Part shown: in pieces, positions 14,763-20,635 of the stretch
Layout of the letters: every line of letters starts with the position of its first letter
Position numbering within the stretch: position 1 is the first letter of the stretch
From: a virus
Direction: 5' to 3' (one strand)
IMG/VR virus record: IMGVR_UViG_3300030329_001969
Span: 1 to 39,693 of that record
DNA: 39,693 bases
Notes under the pieces: model-generated
What the model saw: the letters and a program-made list of their open reading frames with translations, nothing else
The model's database searches: none
What the model was told of the DNA's origin: nothing
Made by a program: the position numbers and the translations under genes

Positions 14763-15219
14763 TTTCCAGCATCCTTTTTAAATTATACAGCTGTGTGTCA
14801 GACACTACTGATTCAAACTCTCTTAGATGAGGATCGTCGTATTTGTACTTTAAGTCATGCCTTACGCGGTCTATCCATTGAAGAGTAGGTGTTGATTCAA
14901 ATAAATTCAGCTGTGCACCCTCAGAAAAAAGATTTTCTTTAAGTTTACGGTCTAAAACAGAAGAAAGGATCATAGCGAAGTTTGCTACGTCTGCCGCTTC
15001 ACGATGAACGCTGTCTGCGTCCTCGTTATAAATTGCGTCCTCTAGCTCTCTTACCTCGCCTTCTAAACCTTTAAGAGCAGTAAGGACATCAACTTTATTC
15101 CAATGCCCCTTGTGTGTATTTGCTTGTAGCTTAACTAACATCCGATTCACAAAAGACCAGATGTCTCCAGCGTACTCTTCTGTTCCTTCGGGGAGTGTTA
15201 TGGTAATTGATCGTCCCAT
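14752..15219 (-). CDS. MazG-like nucleotide pyrophosphohydrolase
   Basis: 155 residues with the MazG all-alpha NTP pyrophosphohydrolase pattern: HKGHWNKVDVLTALKGLEGEVRELEDAI (about 37-64) gives the first E-x-x-E-x-x-E-like helix, and HREAADVANFAMILSSVL (about 71-88) gives the E-x-x-D helix that completes the Mg site. Such enzymes split (d)NTP to (d)NMP plus pyrophosphate. In a phage with PurZ it is a second candidate for making dGMP or clearing dATP, besides the DUF5664-type protein at 10517..10822. Alternatively it may lower host ppGpp, as proposed for other phage MazG proteins. It is the first gene after the promoter at 15302..15331. Confidence 0.75.
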   Translation of the reverse strand: MGRSITITLPEGTEEYAGDIWSFVNRMLVKLQANTHKGHWNKVDVLTALKGLEGEVRELEDAIYNEDADSVHREAADVANFAMILSSVLDRKLKENLFSEGAQLNLFESTPTLQWIDRVRHDLKYKYDDPHLREFESVVSDTQLYNLKRMLESVS

Positions 15220-15243
15220 CGAGGTTCTCCTATCTAGAGGGGT

Positions 15244-15280
15244 GGGGAGAGGTATGGAGGTTCAGTCTTTCCCTCTCCCC
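15244..15280 (-). promoter_or_regulatory. Leader hairpin of the MazG operon
   Basis: GGGGAGAGG (15272..15280 on the minus strand) can pair with CCTCTCCCC (15244..15252), nine base pairs around a 19-base loop. It lies in the untranslated leader between promoter and the AGATAGGAGAA ribosome site. No U tract follows, so it is more likely an mRNA stabiliser or translational control element than a terminator. Confidence 0.4.
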
Positions 15281-15298
15281 TTGACGCAATTGCGTCAA
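15281..15298. promoter_or_regulatory. Perfect 18-bp palindrome, operator candidate
   Basis: TTGACGCAATTGCGTCAA is its own reverse complement. It begins a few bases downstream of the -10 region of the leftward promoter at 15302..15331, where the transcript should start, and is not followed by a T tract on either strand. A dimeric repressor site over the start point is the simplest reading; a 5' mRNA hairpin is the alternative. Confidence 0.5.
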
Positions 15299-15301
15299 TC
15301 G

Positions 15302-15331
15302 TAAAAAAGCACACCTACCCTATCTTGTCAA
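15302..15331 (-). promoter_or_regulatory. Leftward sigma70-like promoter for the MazG-polymerase block
   Basis: Minus strand: TTGACA at 15326..15331, 17-bp spacer ending TGTGC, then TTTTTT/TTTTTA at 15302..15308. The same TTGACAAGA start and TGTGCTTTTTTA end recur at 20323..20352. The -10 box is a poor TATAAT match, so a phage- or host-encoded helper may be needed. Confidence 0.55.
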
Positions 15332-15349
15332 CTAGTCCTTCATCAATCC

Positions 15350-15395
15350 ACGTAGTTTTCAGCTTTGAACGTAGTTTTCAGCTTTGAACGTAGTT
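15350..15395. repeat. 19-bp tandem duplication at the end of a small early gene
   Basis: The unit AGTTTTCAGCTTTGAACGT occurs twice in direct succession (15354..15372 and 15373..15391) with partial copies on each side. Because 19 is not a multiple of three it shifts the reading frame at the C-terminus of the gene at 15359..15883. Confidence 0.9.
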
Positions 15396-15883
15396 CCGTC
15401 GATGGTTACGTCTAGGCCTTTTCTCAACCTGCCACGTAGACGATTTCCGATATTCATCCGTTGCATGCCATTATTTAAATGTTCATACTTAGCTGGATCA
15501 ATGTCATTGTCTGCGGCTATAGCGTAGAGGTTAGGTATAGAAACTTTACCCTCTCCATTTACAGTTGCCTCTGTAAGAGTAGAAGCTATGTCATCCCCAC
15601 AGGAATCATTATTTGCCCTGTAAGTTTGTCTGTATCCGTCATCCATGATACGGTTTTTGCTTAACAAATCGCGAATGCTTTGTGCTGGAACACCACTATC
15701 TTTTCTGGTGATTGCTTCATCAAGTCCCGCTTTTGGGTCCGAATTTGTTGCCCATATTACAGGGTCTACTGCGTCTTTAAAAACGAACACGTCAGAAGGA
15801 CCACCCTCTTTAACTTGGTCCATTGTCGTGATTAGAATTTTAGCTTTTTCCGCTTTTGCAACGGTAGCGTGATGTAGTTTCAT
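15359..15883 (-). CDS. Early small protein, paralogue A of the 'W/Y-x-x-LNxG' family
   Basis: 174 residues. The N-terminal half (about 1-95) is specific to this copy. The C-terminal 80 residues match three other proteins in this window: SCGDDIA, then NDIDPAKYEHLNNGMQRMN, IGNRLRGRLRKG and a short beta end VTIDG. The shared core is basic and helical and could bind nucleic acid or protein; I know no function. Its start has AGATAGGAAAGG upstream and its own promoter at 15926..15954. A 19-bp tandem duplication has changed the natural C-terminus from YVD to YVQS. Confidence 0.7.
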   Translation of the reverse strand: MKLHHATVAKAEKAKILITTMDQVKEGGPSDVFVFKDAVDPVIWATNSDPKAGLDEAITRKDSGVPAQSIRDLLSKNRIMDDGYRQTYRANNDSCGDDIASTLTEATVNGEGKVSIPNLYAIAADNDIDPAKYEHLNNGMQRMNIGNRLRGRLRKGLDVTIDGTTFKAENYVQS

Positions 15884-15920
15884 GATTTCATCCTTTCCTA
15901 TCTAAAAACTACCAATCTAA

Positions 15921-15940
15921 GGGACATTAAACCATGTCCC
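15921..15940. promoter_or_regulatory. Inverted repeat around the -10 box, operator candidate
   Basis: GGGACAT and ATGTCCC are separated by six bases, and the loop plus inner arm contain the TTTAAT -10 element of the leftward promoter. A dimer bound here would block RNA polymerase. The arms also form a hairpin if transcribed, but they lie mostly at or before the expected start. Confidence 0.5.
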
Positions 15941-15954
15941 GTACACCTTGTCAA
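15926..15954 (-). promoter_or_regulatory. Leftward sigma70 promoter for paralogue A
   Basis: Minus strand: TTGACA at 15949..15954, 17-bp spacer, TTTAAT at 15926..15931. It lies in the gap between paralogues B and A, so A and genes beyond it can be expressed apart from the PrimPol gene. Confidence 0.65.
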
Positions 15955-15958
15955 TATC

Positions 15959-16243
15959 TTATTCTTTAAACTCCTTATCTCCTATGCGAACTACCCCGCC
16001 TCTACGAATTATACCACGTAAAACGTTACCAAGTAGCATCCGCCGCTGTCCTGCGTTGAGGTGGTTCCACTTTGAAACAGCTACCTTATTGCTTTCAGCT
16101 ACGTTTTTCATTTTTTCGGGATCAGTCCTACCCGTTTCGGGATCAGTTAAGAAGGCCGACAAAGCTTCAGCTACTTCGTCACTACAAGTTCCAGAACGTC
16201 CATACTTTTGCATAAACTTTCTTGTCATAAAATCTCCGCTCAT
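15959..16243 (-). CDS. Early small protein, paralogue B of the 'W-x-x-LNxG' family
   Basis: 94 residues, nearly only the shared domain: TCSDEVAEALSAFL, then NKVAVSKWNHLNAGQRRML, LGNVLRGIIRRGGVV and RIGDKEFKE. AGAGAGGAAAAA gives a good ribosome site before the ATG at 16243; a second ATG at residue 6 also has GGAG upstream. It lies ten bases after the PrimPol stop and 76 bases before paralogue A, suggesting local gene duplication. Function unknown. Confidence 0.7.
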   Translation of the reverse strand: MSGDFMTRKFMQKYGRSGTCSDEVAEALSAFLTDPETGRTDPEKMKNVAESNKVAVSKWNHLNAGQRRMLLGNVLRGIIRRGGVVRIGDKEFKE

Positions 16244-16253
16244 TTTTTCCTCT

Positions 16254-18566
16254 CTAGAAGTCTAAGTTTCTTTGATCAAAAGGCGGGGGTGCTTCGTAAT
16301 GGGACGCTATTTCAGCCTCTCCCGCCGACATCCACGTTTTGTAGTTTCTTACTGCCCATAGTTTTATTTTTTTACCCATCATTCTTTTAGCCCCCAAATT
16401 AGTGTACCCAAGCCTCTTTAAAGTCTGAGTAAGAGCAATCGGGTTTATACCTTTGAATCCCGGAGCTGTGTTCACTGCATGGGCTAAGTCAGTTGCGTTA
16501 ATCAAGTCACAGGCCATAGGCCACTCATCGTTATTTACGCACTCCATAATATATGAATCCATCGGCCTTGTTGTTTCGTCCACCATGTCGTGGAAATGTT
16601 TAGTCTTAGGCGGTGGGGCCTCAGGGTCAAAATTACTAAGATCGAAGTCTATTGCCCATCTGTATATAGTGGATAAGTTGTCCTTGGTCCAACTAAACAA
16701 CTTTTTATAATATGACGGGGGTTGCGGGTCCGCCTCAGACATCCACACCCAAAAACGACGACTGTCCTTATCTAGGATAATCGCGTTTGTGTGGTTAGTT
16801 GTACAGAAGAAAGATGCGGGGTTATTCGATACATAACTATCGGTCCTCATTTTTCGAATTGTAACGTTATCCTCAGACAACATAGGCTTCATCCGGTTTG
16901 CGATTTCTAATCGACCACCTGCCATAAGTTCTTCAATAAAGACAATTTCTGAATTTGCTAGCCAATCGTTGTACTGTTCTTTAAGCTGGTCCGTGCCAAC
17001 TTCCATTACATGGTCGTTACCAATAATGCCCCGAAATACCTGCTTGAGGTAACTCTTTCCTGTCCCCTCTTTATGAGAGCCGATAACCACAGCGTGTCTT
17101 AACCTTCTTCCAGGATTCGCTACCACGTGGGCTATACAGGATGCTAAATGATGAAATCCGTCTTCATCGCCATCCGTTAAATAGTGTAGGTGGTCTGTAA
17201 AAATAGAAACGTCCGCACCTTCATCACTTGGAATTATCCGTCTTGGTTGCCACGTGTTATAAATTCGACGACCCTTGTACATCGACATGGTTTCGTCTAC
17301 TCCCGGAACAAATTCACAAGTGTCCACCATTTTCAAATCTGGAGACTCAAGTAGAAGTTTAGCAATATTCTTTCCGGGAGCCATAGCCGCATGCGCTCTT
17401 TGCACCGCTGTGGGGGTAAAAGTTAAGTCTTTTACTGGATGGTAAAAAGCCTCTTCAAAAGCGACATAAATGTAGGTACTTAGTAACTCCGATATATCAA
17501 CTTTAGCTCTAGTCCCTCTAGCGAACCCTTTATTGATCGCACCTTCAATCAAACCGTCTAAAAATGAATCAGACTTATACCTGTCTACCTCTGACGGACC
17601 TCTATCCTCAGACACTTCAGCGTCATCGATGTAACTACGAACCAACCTTTTTAATTCGGTACGTGCCGCACTCTCAGGCTCTCCATGAAAATTGATCCAA
17701 CTCGCAATCCCCTGCATTATGGGGTGGTGGAACCCGTCCTTATCGTCCCCGACTGAGTTAAGAAAGCGCATATACTTTCTATCCTCTGGCTCGTCTTCAG
17801 AGGTGTAAATCCATTCTCTGGATAAAGGAACTGTATCATTAGCCCCTTTTATCACACCGCTTCGCTGTGCCATGGGGTCCTCTACGTCCTCAATAACCGG
17901 AGCCGCAGTATAATGAGGCTGTATCGGGTTAAACAAGGCGGGGTCCACCAATCTCCTCCCATATACCCCTAGGAAAGATTCGTTAAAAGTTTGAAAGTAC
18001 CGCTTTAAATCTTCATCACTGATGGGTACATCCAAAACAAAAGAAATGTGACAACTGACCGTCGTACCTTTGAACCCCGCACTGGCTGAATACCGCCAAT
18101 GGCAGGATGTGTCGTGAAATGCCGAAGGTAAAAGATCAATTACGTCACGAATCGTTGTCTCAGGGTCTTTGGGGTCAAATTCATGGCTGAGTATCTTTTT
18201 ATTCTTATCAGCTGGCAAACCATCGATGTCCAGAGTGACCCATCGCCTTAGCACGGGGGTTACCGTACCCTCTCCCGTAGCACGGACAATCCGACGCACA
18301 TCACAAGACAGGTCCGTTGTTTTTGACGGATGGCCGCGCACGATAAAAGAGTATTGAAGTTTTTGAAGCTTTTCTAACTGGTCAAAAAATTCGTCCGGTG
18401 TGTCAAACCTTCTAGTTCTAAACTGAAAGTTCTTTGCCACCTTGTGGCTAACCGTCTTACCCTTTTTGATGGTCTTGGTGCAGATTGATTTTGGAACAGG
18501 CGTAAGTATTAGGTACTCGTGCGGTACTGCTTCCTCGACTAGCTCTGCTTCTACTGTACGTGCCAT
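16254..18566 (-). CDS. PrimPol: AEP primase-polymerase fused to SF3/D5-like helicase
   Basis: 770 residues from the ATG at 18566 (the frame extends upstream only through a terminator hairpin). The N-terminal archaeo-eukaryotic primase domain has WVTLDIDGL (about 106-114, D-x-D metal motif), SCHISFVLD (S-x-H motif) and DPALFNPIQP. The C-terminal ATPase has Walker A SHKEGTGKS, Walker B SEIVFIEEL, and FFCTTNHTNAI followed by the arginine pair DSRRFWVW, matching DUF5906-type helicases. Such enzymes prime DNA synthesis and unwind DNA at phage origins. Phage S-2L, another Z-genome virus, also uses a PrimPol. Only weak GGTGGT lies before the start. It follows a strong terminator, so expression needs read-through or an unseen promoter. 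Confidence 0.85.
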   Translation of the reverse strand: MARTVEAELVEEAVPHEYLILTPVPKSICTKTIKKGKTVSHKVAKNFQFRTRRFDTPDEFFDQLEKLQKLQYSFIVRGHPSKTTDLSCDVRRIVRATGEGTVTPVLRRWVTLDIDGLPADKNKKILSHEFDPKDPETTIRDVIDLLPSAFHDTSCHWRYSASAGFKGTTVSCHISFVLDVPISDEDLKRYFQTFNESFLGVYGRRLVDPALFNPIQPHYTAAPVIEDVEDPMAQRSGVIKGANDTVPLSREWIYTSEDEPEDRKYMRFLNSVGDDKDGFHHPIMQGIASWINFHGEPESAARTELKRLVRSYIDDAEVSEDRGPSEVDRYKSDSFLDGLIEGAINKGFARGTRAKVDISELLSTYIYVAFEEAFYHPVKDLTFTPTAVQRAHAAMAPGKNIAKLLLESPDLKMVDTCEFVPGVDETMSMYKGRRIYNTWQPRRIIPSDEGADVSIFTDHLHYLTDGDEDGFHHLASCIAHVVANPGRRLRHAVVIGSHKEGTGKSYLKQVFRGIIGNDHVMEVGTDQLKEQYNDWLANSEIVFIEELMAGGRLEIANRMKPMLSEDNVTIRKMRTDSYVSNNPASFFCTTNHTNAIILDKDSRRFWVWMSEADPQPPSYYKKLFSWTKDNLSTIYRWAIDFDLSNFDPEAPPPKTKHFHDMVDETTRPMDSYIMECVNNDEWPMACDLINATDLAHAVNTAPGFKGINPIALTQTLKRLGYTNLGAKRMMGKKIKLWAVRNYKTWMSAGEAEIASHYEAPPPFDQRNLDF

Positions 18567-18686
18567 ACCACCACTAAACCATACCCGCCGTGTACTGTCA
18601 ATAAATTTTTCCAAAAAAAGACCCCTGCACCGCAATGGGAAGTGCAGGGGTTAAGGTCAGGGAGTATTACGACTACTGTACGTGCC
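18551..18686. repeat. 14-bp direct repeat flanking the terminator
   Basis: CTACTGTACGTGCC occurs at 18551..18564 and at 18673..18686. On the minus strand the downstream copy begins in the third base of the PrimPol ATG and the other lies upstream of the terminator. It could be a control site, or the scar of a duplication that placed the terminator between the copies. Confidence 0.6.
18613..18650 (-). terminator. Rho-independent terminator before PrimPol
   Basis: Minus strand: CCCCTGCAC pairs with GTGCAGGGG (nine base pairs, 11-base loop, 18622..18650), followed by TC and seven T (18613..18619). It ends the first early transcript after paralogue C. Confidence 0.85.
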
Positions 18687-18713
18687 TGTTACTAGTAAAG
18701 TAAAACACGGGGC

Positions 18714-19196
18714 CTAGGTAGGGGTCAACAGTTTGTCAAGATAATCGTTGTCCACCAGCTCCCCCCCAATATAGACTTTATCGCCTTTGTAGAACTTACC
18801 TCTGATCGTGTTGGTCAGGTTCATCGCCACCTGTCCGTTATTCAAGTCATCCCACCTTGCGGGGTTGATTCCGTTTTCCTTTGCTAATTCGTAGCAAGCC
18901 GATCTCCGCTCAGGGCCTTTTAAAGAACCAAGCCACTTTTTAATTGCAACCGTGGTAGGGTGCTGTACTTTCTCCCCTTTTACTTCTTTCCTTTCAAGAC
19001 GTGCGTCATAGGCTTCTTTGCGAATCTTTGCCCCCTCAACCTTTGCATTCCAACGGTGAGAGGTCGGCATTTTTAATAATGCTCCCGGATGAAGTTTACG
19101 TTGCTCATCTTCAAGTTTTGCTAGCCTCTTGTCCTCTTCGGTAATCGGCCTAATTAAAAAATCAGGAATATCAAGTAGGTCCTCTGTGTCTGTCAT
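18714..19196 (-). CDS. Early small protein, paralogue C of the 'W-x-x-LNxG' family
   Basis: 160 residues. The first 90 residues are charged and specific to this copy (acidic start, then K/R/E-rich). The shared domain follows: SACYELAKENGINPARWDDLNNGQ, VAMNLTNTIRGKFYKGDKVYIGGELV. It is the most diverged of the four, with T replacing G in the L-G-N block and no S-C-x-D-D start. The ATG at 19196 has AGATAGGAGAA upstream; a terminator follows 63 bases after the stop. Function unknown. Confidence 0.7.
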   Translation of the reverse strand: MTDTEDLLDIPDFLIRPITEEDKRLAKLEDEQRKLHPGALLKMPTSHRWNAKVEGAKIRKEAYDARLERKEVKGEKVQHPTTVAIKKWLGSLKGPERRSACYELAKENGINPARWDDLNNGQVAMNLTNTIRGKFYKGDKVYIGGELVDNDYLDKLLTPT

Positions 19197-19256
19197 TTTG
19201 TTTCTCCTATCTATCGGCTGGCTGGCTCGTCAGCGATGTGGAACCACCCACACCGG

Positions 19257-19274
19257 ACGGGGCTTTCACCCCGT
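19257..19274 (-). promoter_or_regulatory. Short GC hairpin between small membrane ORF and paralogue C
   Basis: ACGGGG and CCCCGT form a six-base-pair stem with a six-base loop. No T tract follows on either strand, so it is not a complete terminator. It may protect or fold the mRNA between the two genes. Confidence 0.35.
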
Positions 19275-19281
19275 TTCGCCT

Positions 19282-19368
19282 CTAAATTACCATTAAAAGA
19301 GTGGTGAATGTGCCTACCAAGATCAACATTCCAAGCAGATCGTCCATGAACTTGTCTCTGTTATCCAT
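19282..19368 (-). CDS. 28-residue single-TM peptide, coupled to upstream membrane ORF
   Basis: Begins in a TGATG overlap with the stop of the 58-residue ORF and encodes a charged start (MDNRDKFMDD) followed by one hydrophobic helix (LLGMLILVGTFTTLLMVI). Overlap and topology suggest a coupled membrane partner. It is too short for a family call. Confidence 0.45.
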   Translation of the reverse strand: MDNRDKFMDDLLGMLILVGTFTTLLMVI

Positions 19369-19544
19369 CAGTCGCACTCCAAGCAGAGAATTGCAAAAAA
19401 AGTGATTGATGACATGCAACAAAAAGTCAGGGCTATACCGTGCATCAATTCGCTGACAAAAACCTGACCAAAAACGACACTAAAAAAGAAGCCAAAAACG
19501 GCTAAAAAACTTAGTGTAAAACCTGTTAATACCAAAGCTTTCAT
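19368..19544 (-). CDS. 58-residue two-TM protein of the early operon
   Basis: Starts at the ATG at 19544 with the full AGATAGGAGAA ribosome site. Two hydrophobic helices (about 4-30 and 35-54) are separated by SELMHG, with Cys at 42, 43, 54 and 57. Early phage membrane proteins often block superinfection or alter host membrane potential; that is a guess here. The strong ribosome site shared with the other early genes supports real expression. Confidence 0.6.
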   Translation of the reverse strand: MKALVLTGFTLSFLAVFGFFFSVVFGQVFVSELMHGIALTFCCMSSITFFAILCLECD

Positions 19545-19557
19545 TTTTTTCTCCTAT

Positions 19558-19878
19558 CTATTCGTCATCATCAACGGGGCCAAAGGATATAGAATCCGCT
19601 GGCATTAGCCACTGATTATCGGGGTTTTTGGGGGCACCATTCATCGGCCACTCTGGGAGCCACTCGATTGATTCACAACCCATTTCAGATTCAAAGTGAT
19701 CTGTGAAAAGCCACGCTCCCTCATCGTCAGAGGTTTTAGCTTGAGCTTCTTCAAGGCTCTTAAAACCAAAAAGAACGTGCGTAACATCGTTCTTTTCCCA
19801 ACATCTTGCTTTCCGCACCCTGAGATCGTCGTAGTCTTCAACGTCCCCAATCAGTGGGATTCCTGCTTTTATTTCCAT
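19558..19878 (-). CDS. Hypothetical acidic early protein
   Basis: 106 residues from the ATG at 19878, chosen because AGATAGGAGAACC lies directly upstream; the open frame extends further but without a ribosome site. It is acidic, with MEIKAGIPLIGDVEDYDDLRVRKARCW at the start, VTHVLFGFKSLEEAQ and a Trp-rich C-terminal half. No motif recognised. Acidic early proteins of this size in phages are often inhibitors of host enzymes, but nothing here proves it. Confidence 0.6.
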   Translation of the reverse strand: MEIKAGIPLIGDVEDYDDLRVRKARCWEKNDVTHVLFGFKSLEEAQAKTSDDEGAWLFTDHFESEMGCESIEWLPEWPMNGAPKNPDNQWLMPADSISFGPVDDDE

Positions 19879-19966
19879 TTTGGTTCTCCTATCTAAGATT
19901 CTAACACACCGGAAGCTGGGCGGTAAAGTCCCAGCAACCGGAGCGTCTAGCTCGATTTTAAAAAAG

Positions 19967-20278
19967 TCAGACGACGATGTTAACCTGCTCTCCACGGTTT
20001 GCCATTCCCCGCAAAACGTTGCCCAAGTTCATCCGCTGCATTCCAAAGTTCAAGTGACCCCAACGAGTGCCGTCGATGCCGTTTTCATCACACATCATTG
20101 CGAAAAGACGGTTTCTGTCGTTGTCGTCTTCAGCATTAGAAAAGTGCACTTTTAACTTCTTGGCGATGTCGTCGTTGCAACTCTGGCTCTTGCCGTAAGC
20201 TTTTTTGGTCTTCGGATCGATGACGCTCTTGGTGACGACTTTTTCTTCAGTAGCTTCTTTTTTGGTTTTCTTTGACAT
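19967..20278 (-). CDS. First early gene, paralogue D of the 'W-x-x-LNxG' family
   Basis: 103 residues from the ATG at 20278 (AGATAGGAGAACC upstream). A Lys-rich start (MSKKTKKEATEE) precedes the shared domain: SQSCNDDIAKKLKVHF, CDENGIDGTRWGHLNFGMQRMNLGN, VLRGMANRGEQVNIVV. It is the first gene after the leftward promoter and thus likely the first expressed. Basic tail plus helical core would fit a nucleic-acid or host-protein binder. Function unknown. Confidence 0.7.
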   Translation of the reverse strand: MSKKTKKEATEEKVVTKSVIDPKTKKAYGKSQSCNDDIAKKLKVHFSNAEDDNDRNRLFAMMCDENGIDGTRWGHLNFGMQRMNLGNVLRGMANRGEQVNIVV

Positions 20279-20295
20279 CTTGGTTCTCCTATCTG

Positions 20296-20312
20296 GCGGG
20301 GCCAATCCCCGC
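20296..20312 (-). promoter_or_regulatory. Leader hairpin of the first early gene
   Basis: GCGGGG and CCCCGC form a six-base-pair stem with a five-base loop, directly before the AGATAGGAGAACC ribosome site and about 12 bases past the -10 box. Likely an mRNA 5' stabiliser or control hairpin. Confidence 0.4.
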
Positions 20313-20322
20313 ATTACTCAAC

Positions 20323-20352
20323 TAAAAAAGCACACTCCGTCCGTCTTGTCAA
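20323..20352 (-). promoter_or_regulatory. Main leftward early promoter
   Basis: Minus strand: TTGACA at 20347..20352, 17-bp spacer ending in TGTGC, then TTTTTT/TTTTTA. It shares both ends with the promoter at 15302..15331. The first copy of the TGCCACG repeat lies 15 bases upstream, so proteins bound to the repeats could control it. Confidence 0.6.
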
Positions 20353-20366
20353 TACCTCTTTTTTTG

Positions 20367-20635
20367 TGCCACGATTAAAGCGTGGCAAAGGCGTGGCAAA
20401 CCGTGGCAGGACAGCGTGTAGCCGCCGCATCTTTTTTTGGTGGTTTGTGCCACGATTGATGCCACGATTGATGCCACGATTAAAGCGTGGCAAGCAAAAG
20501 CCCCAAAAGACAAGGGGTTTGAGATATGTGCCACGATTGCCACGATTAATATCACTATCAAAACGTCTCTTTTTTTTTCGGCGAGCGGATTATCTCCGGT
20601 CCCCAATAGGCACATCAATCGTGGCAATCGTGGCA
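20367..20635. repeat. Cluster of 12 iteron-like repeats, core TGCCACG
   Basis: TGCCACGATT in direct orientation at 20367, 20448, 20460, 20472, 20529 and 20538. The reverse complement AATCGTGGCA at 20617 and 20626. The shorter reverse core CGTGGCA at 20381, 20392, 20402 and 20486. Spacing is regular in runs: 12 bp for 20448/20460/20472, 9 bp for 20529/20538 and for 20617/20626. Some pairs form inverted repeats (20367 with 20381; 20472 with 20486) with identical 14-bp offsets. Such arrays are typical of initiator or repressor binding sites. Confidence 0.9.

Noticed and set aside
18567-18635. Upstream TTG start giving a 793-residue PrimPol
   Set aside because: The extension would be translated through the terminator hairpin and its T tract; the ATG at 18566 is the better start.
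18655-18672. T7-like promoter from the minus-strand word TAATACTCCC
   Set aside because: Only the first six bases match a T7 promoter, and there is no single-subunit RNA polymerase gene in the window.
20367-20635. CRISPR array
   Set aside because: Repeat units are only 7-10 bp, occur in both orientations and with 9-12 bp periods; there are no uniform 30-40 bp spacers and no cas genes.
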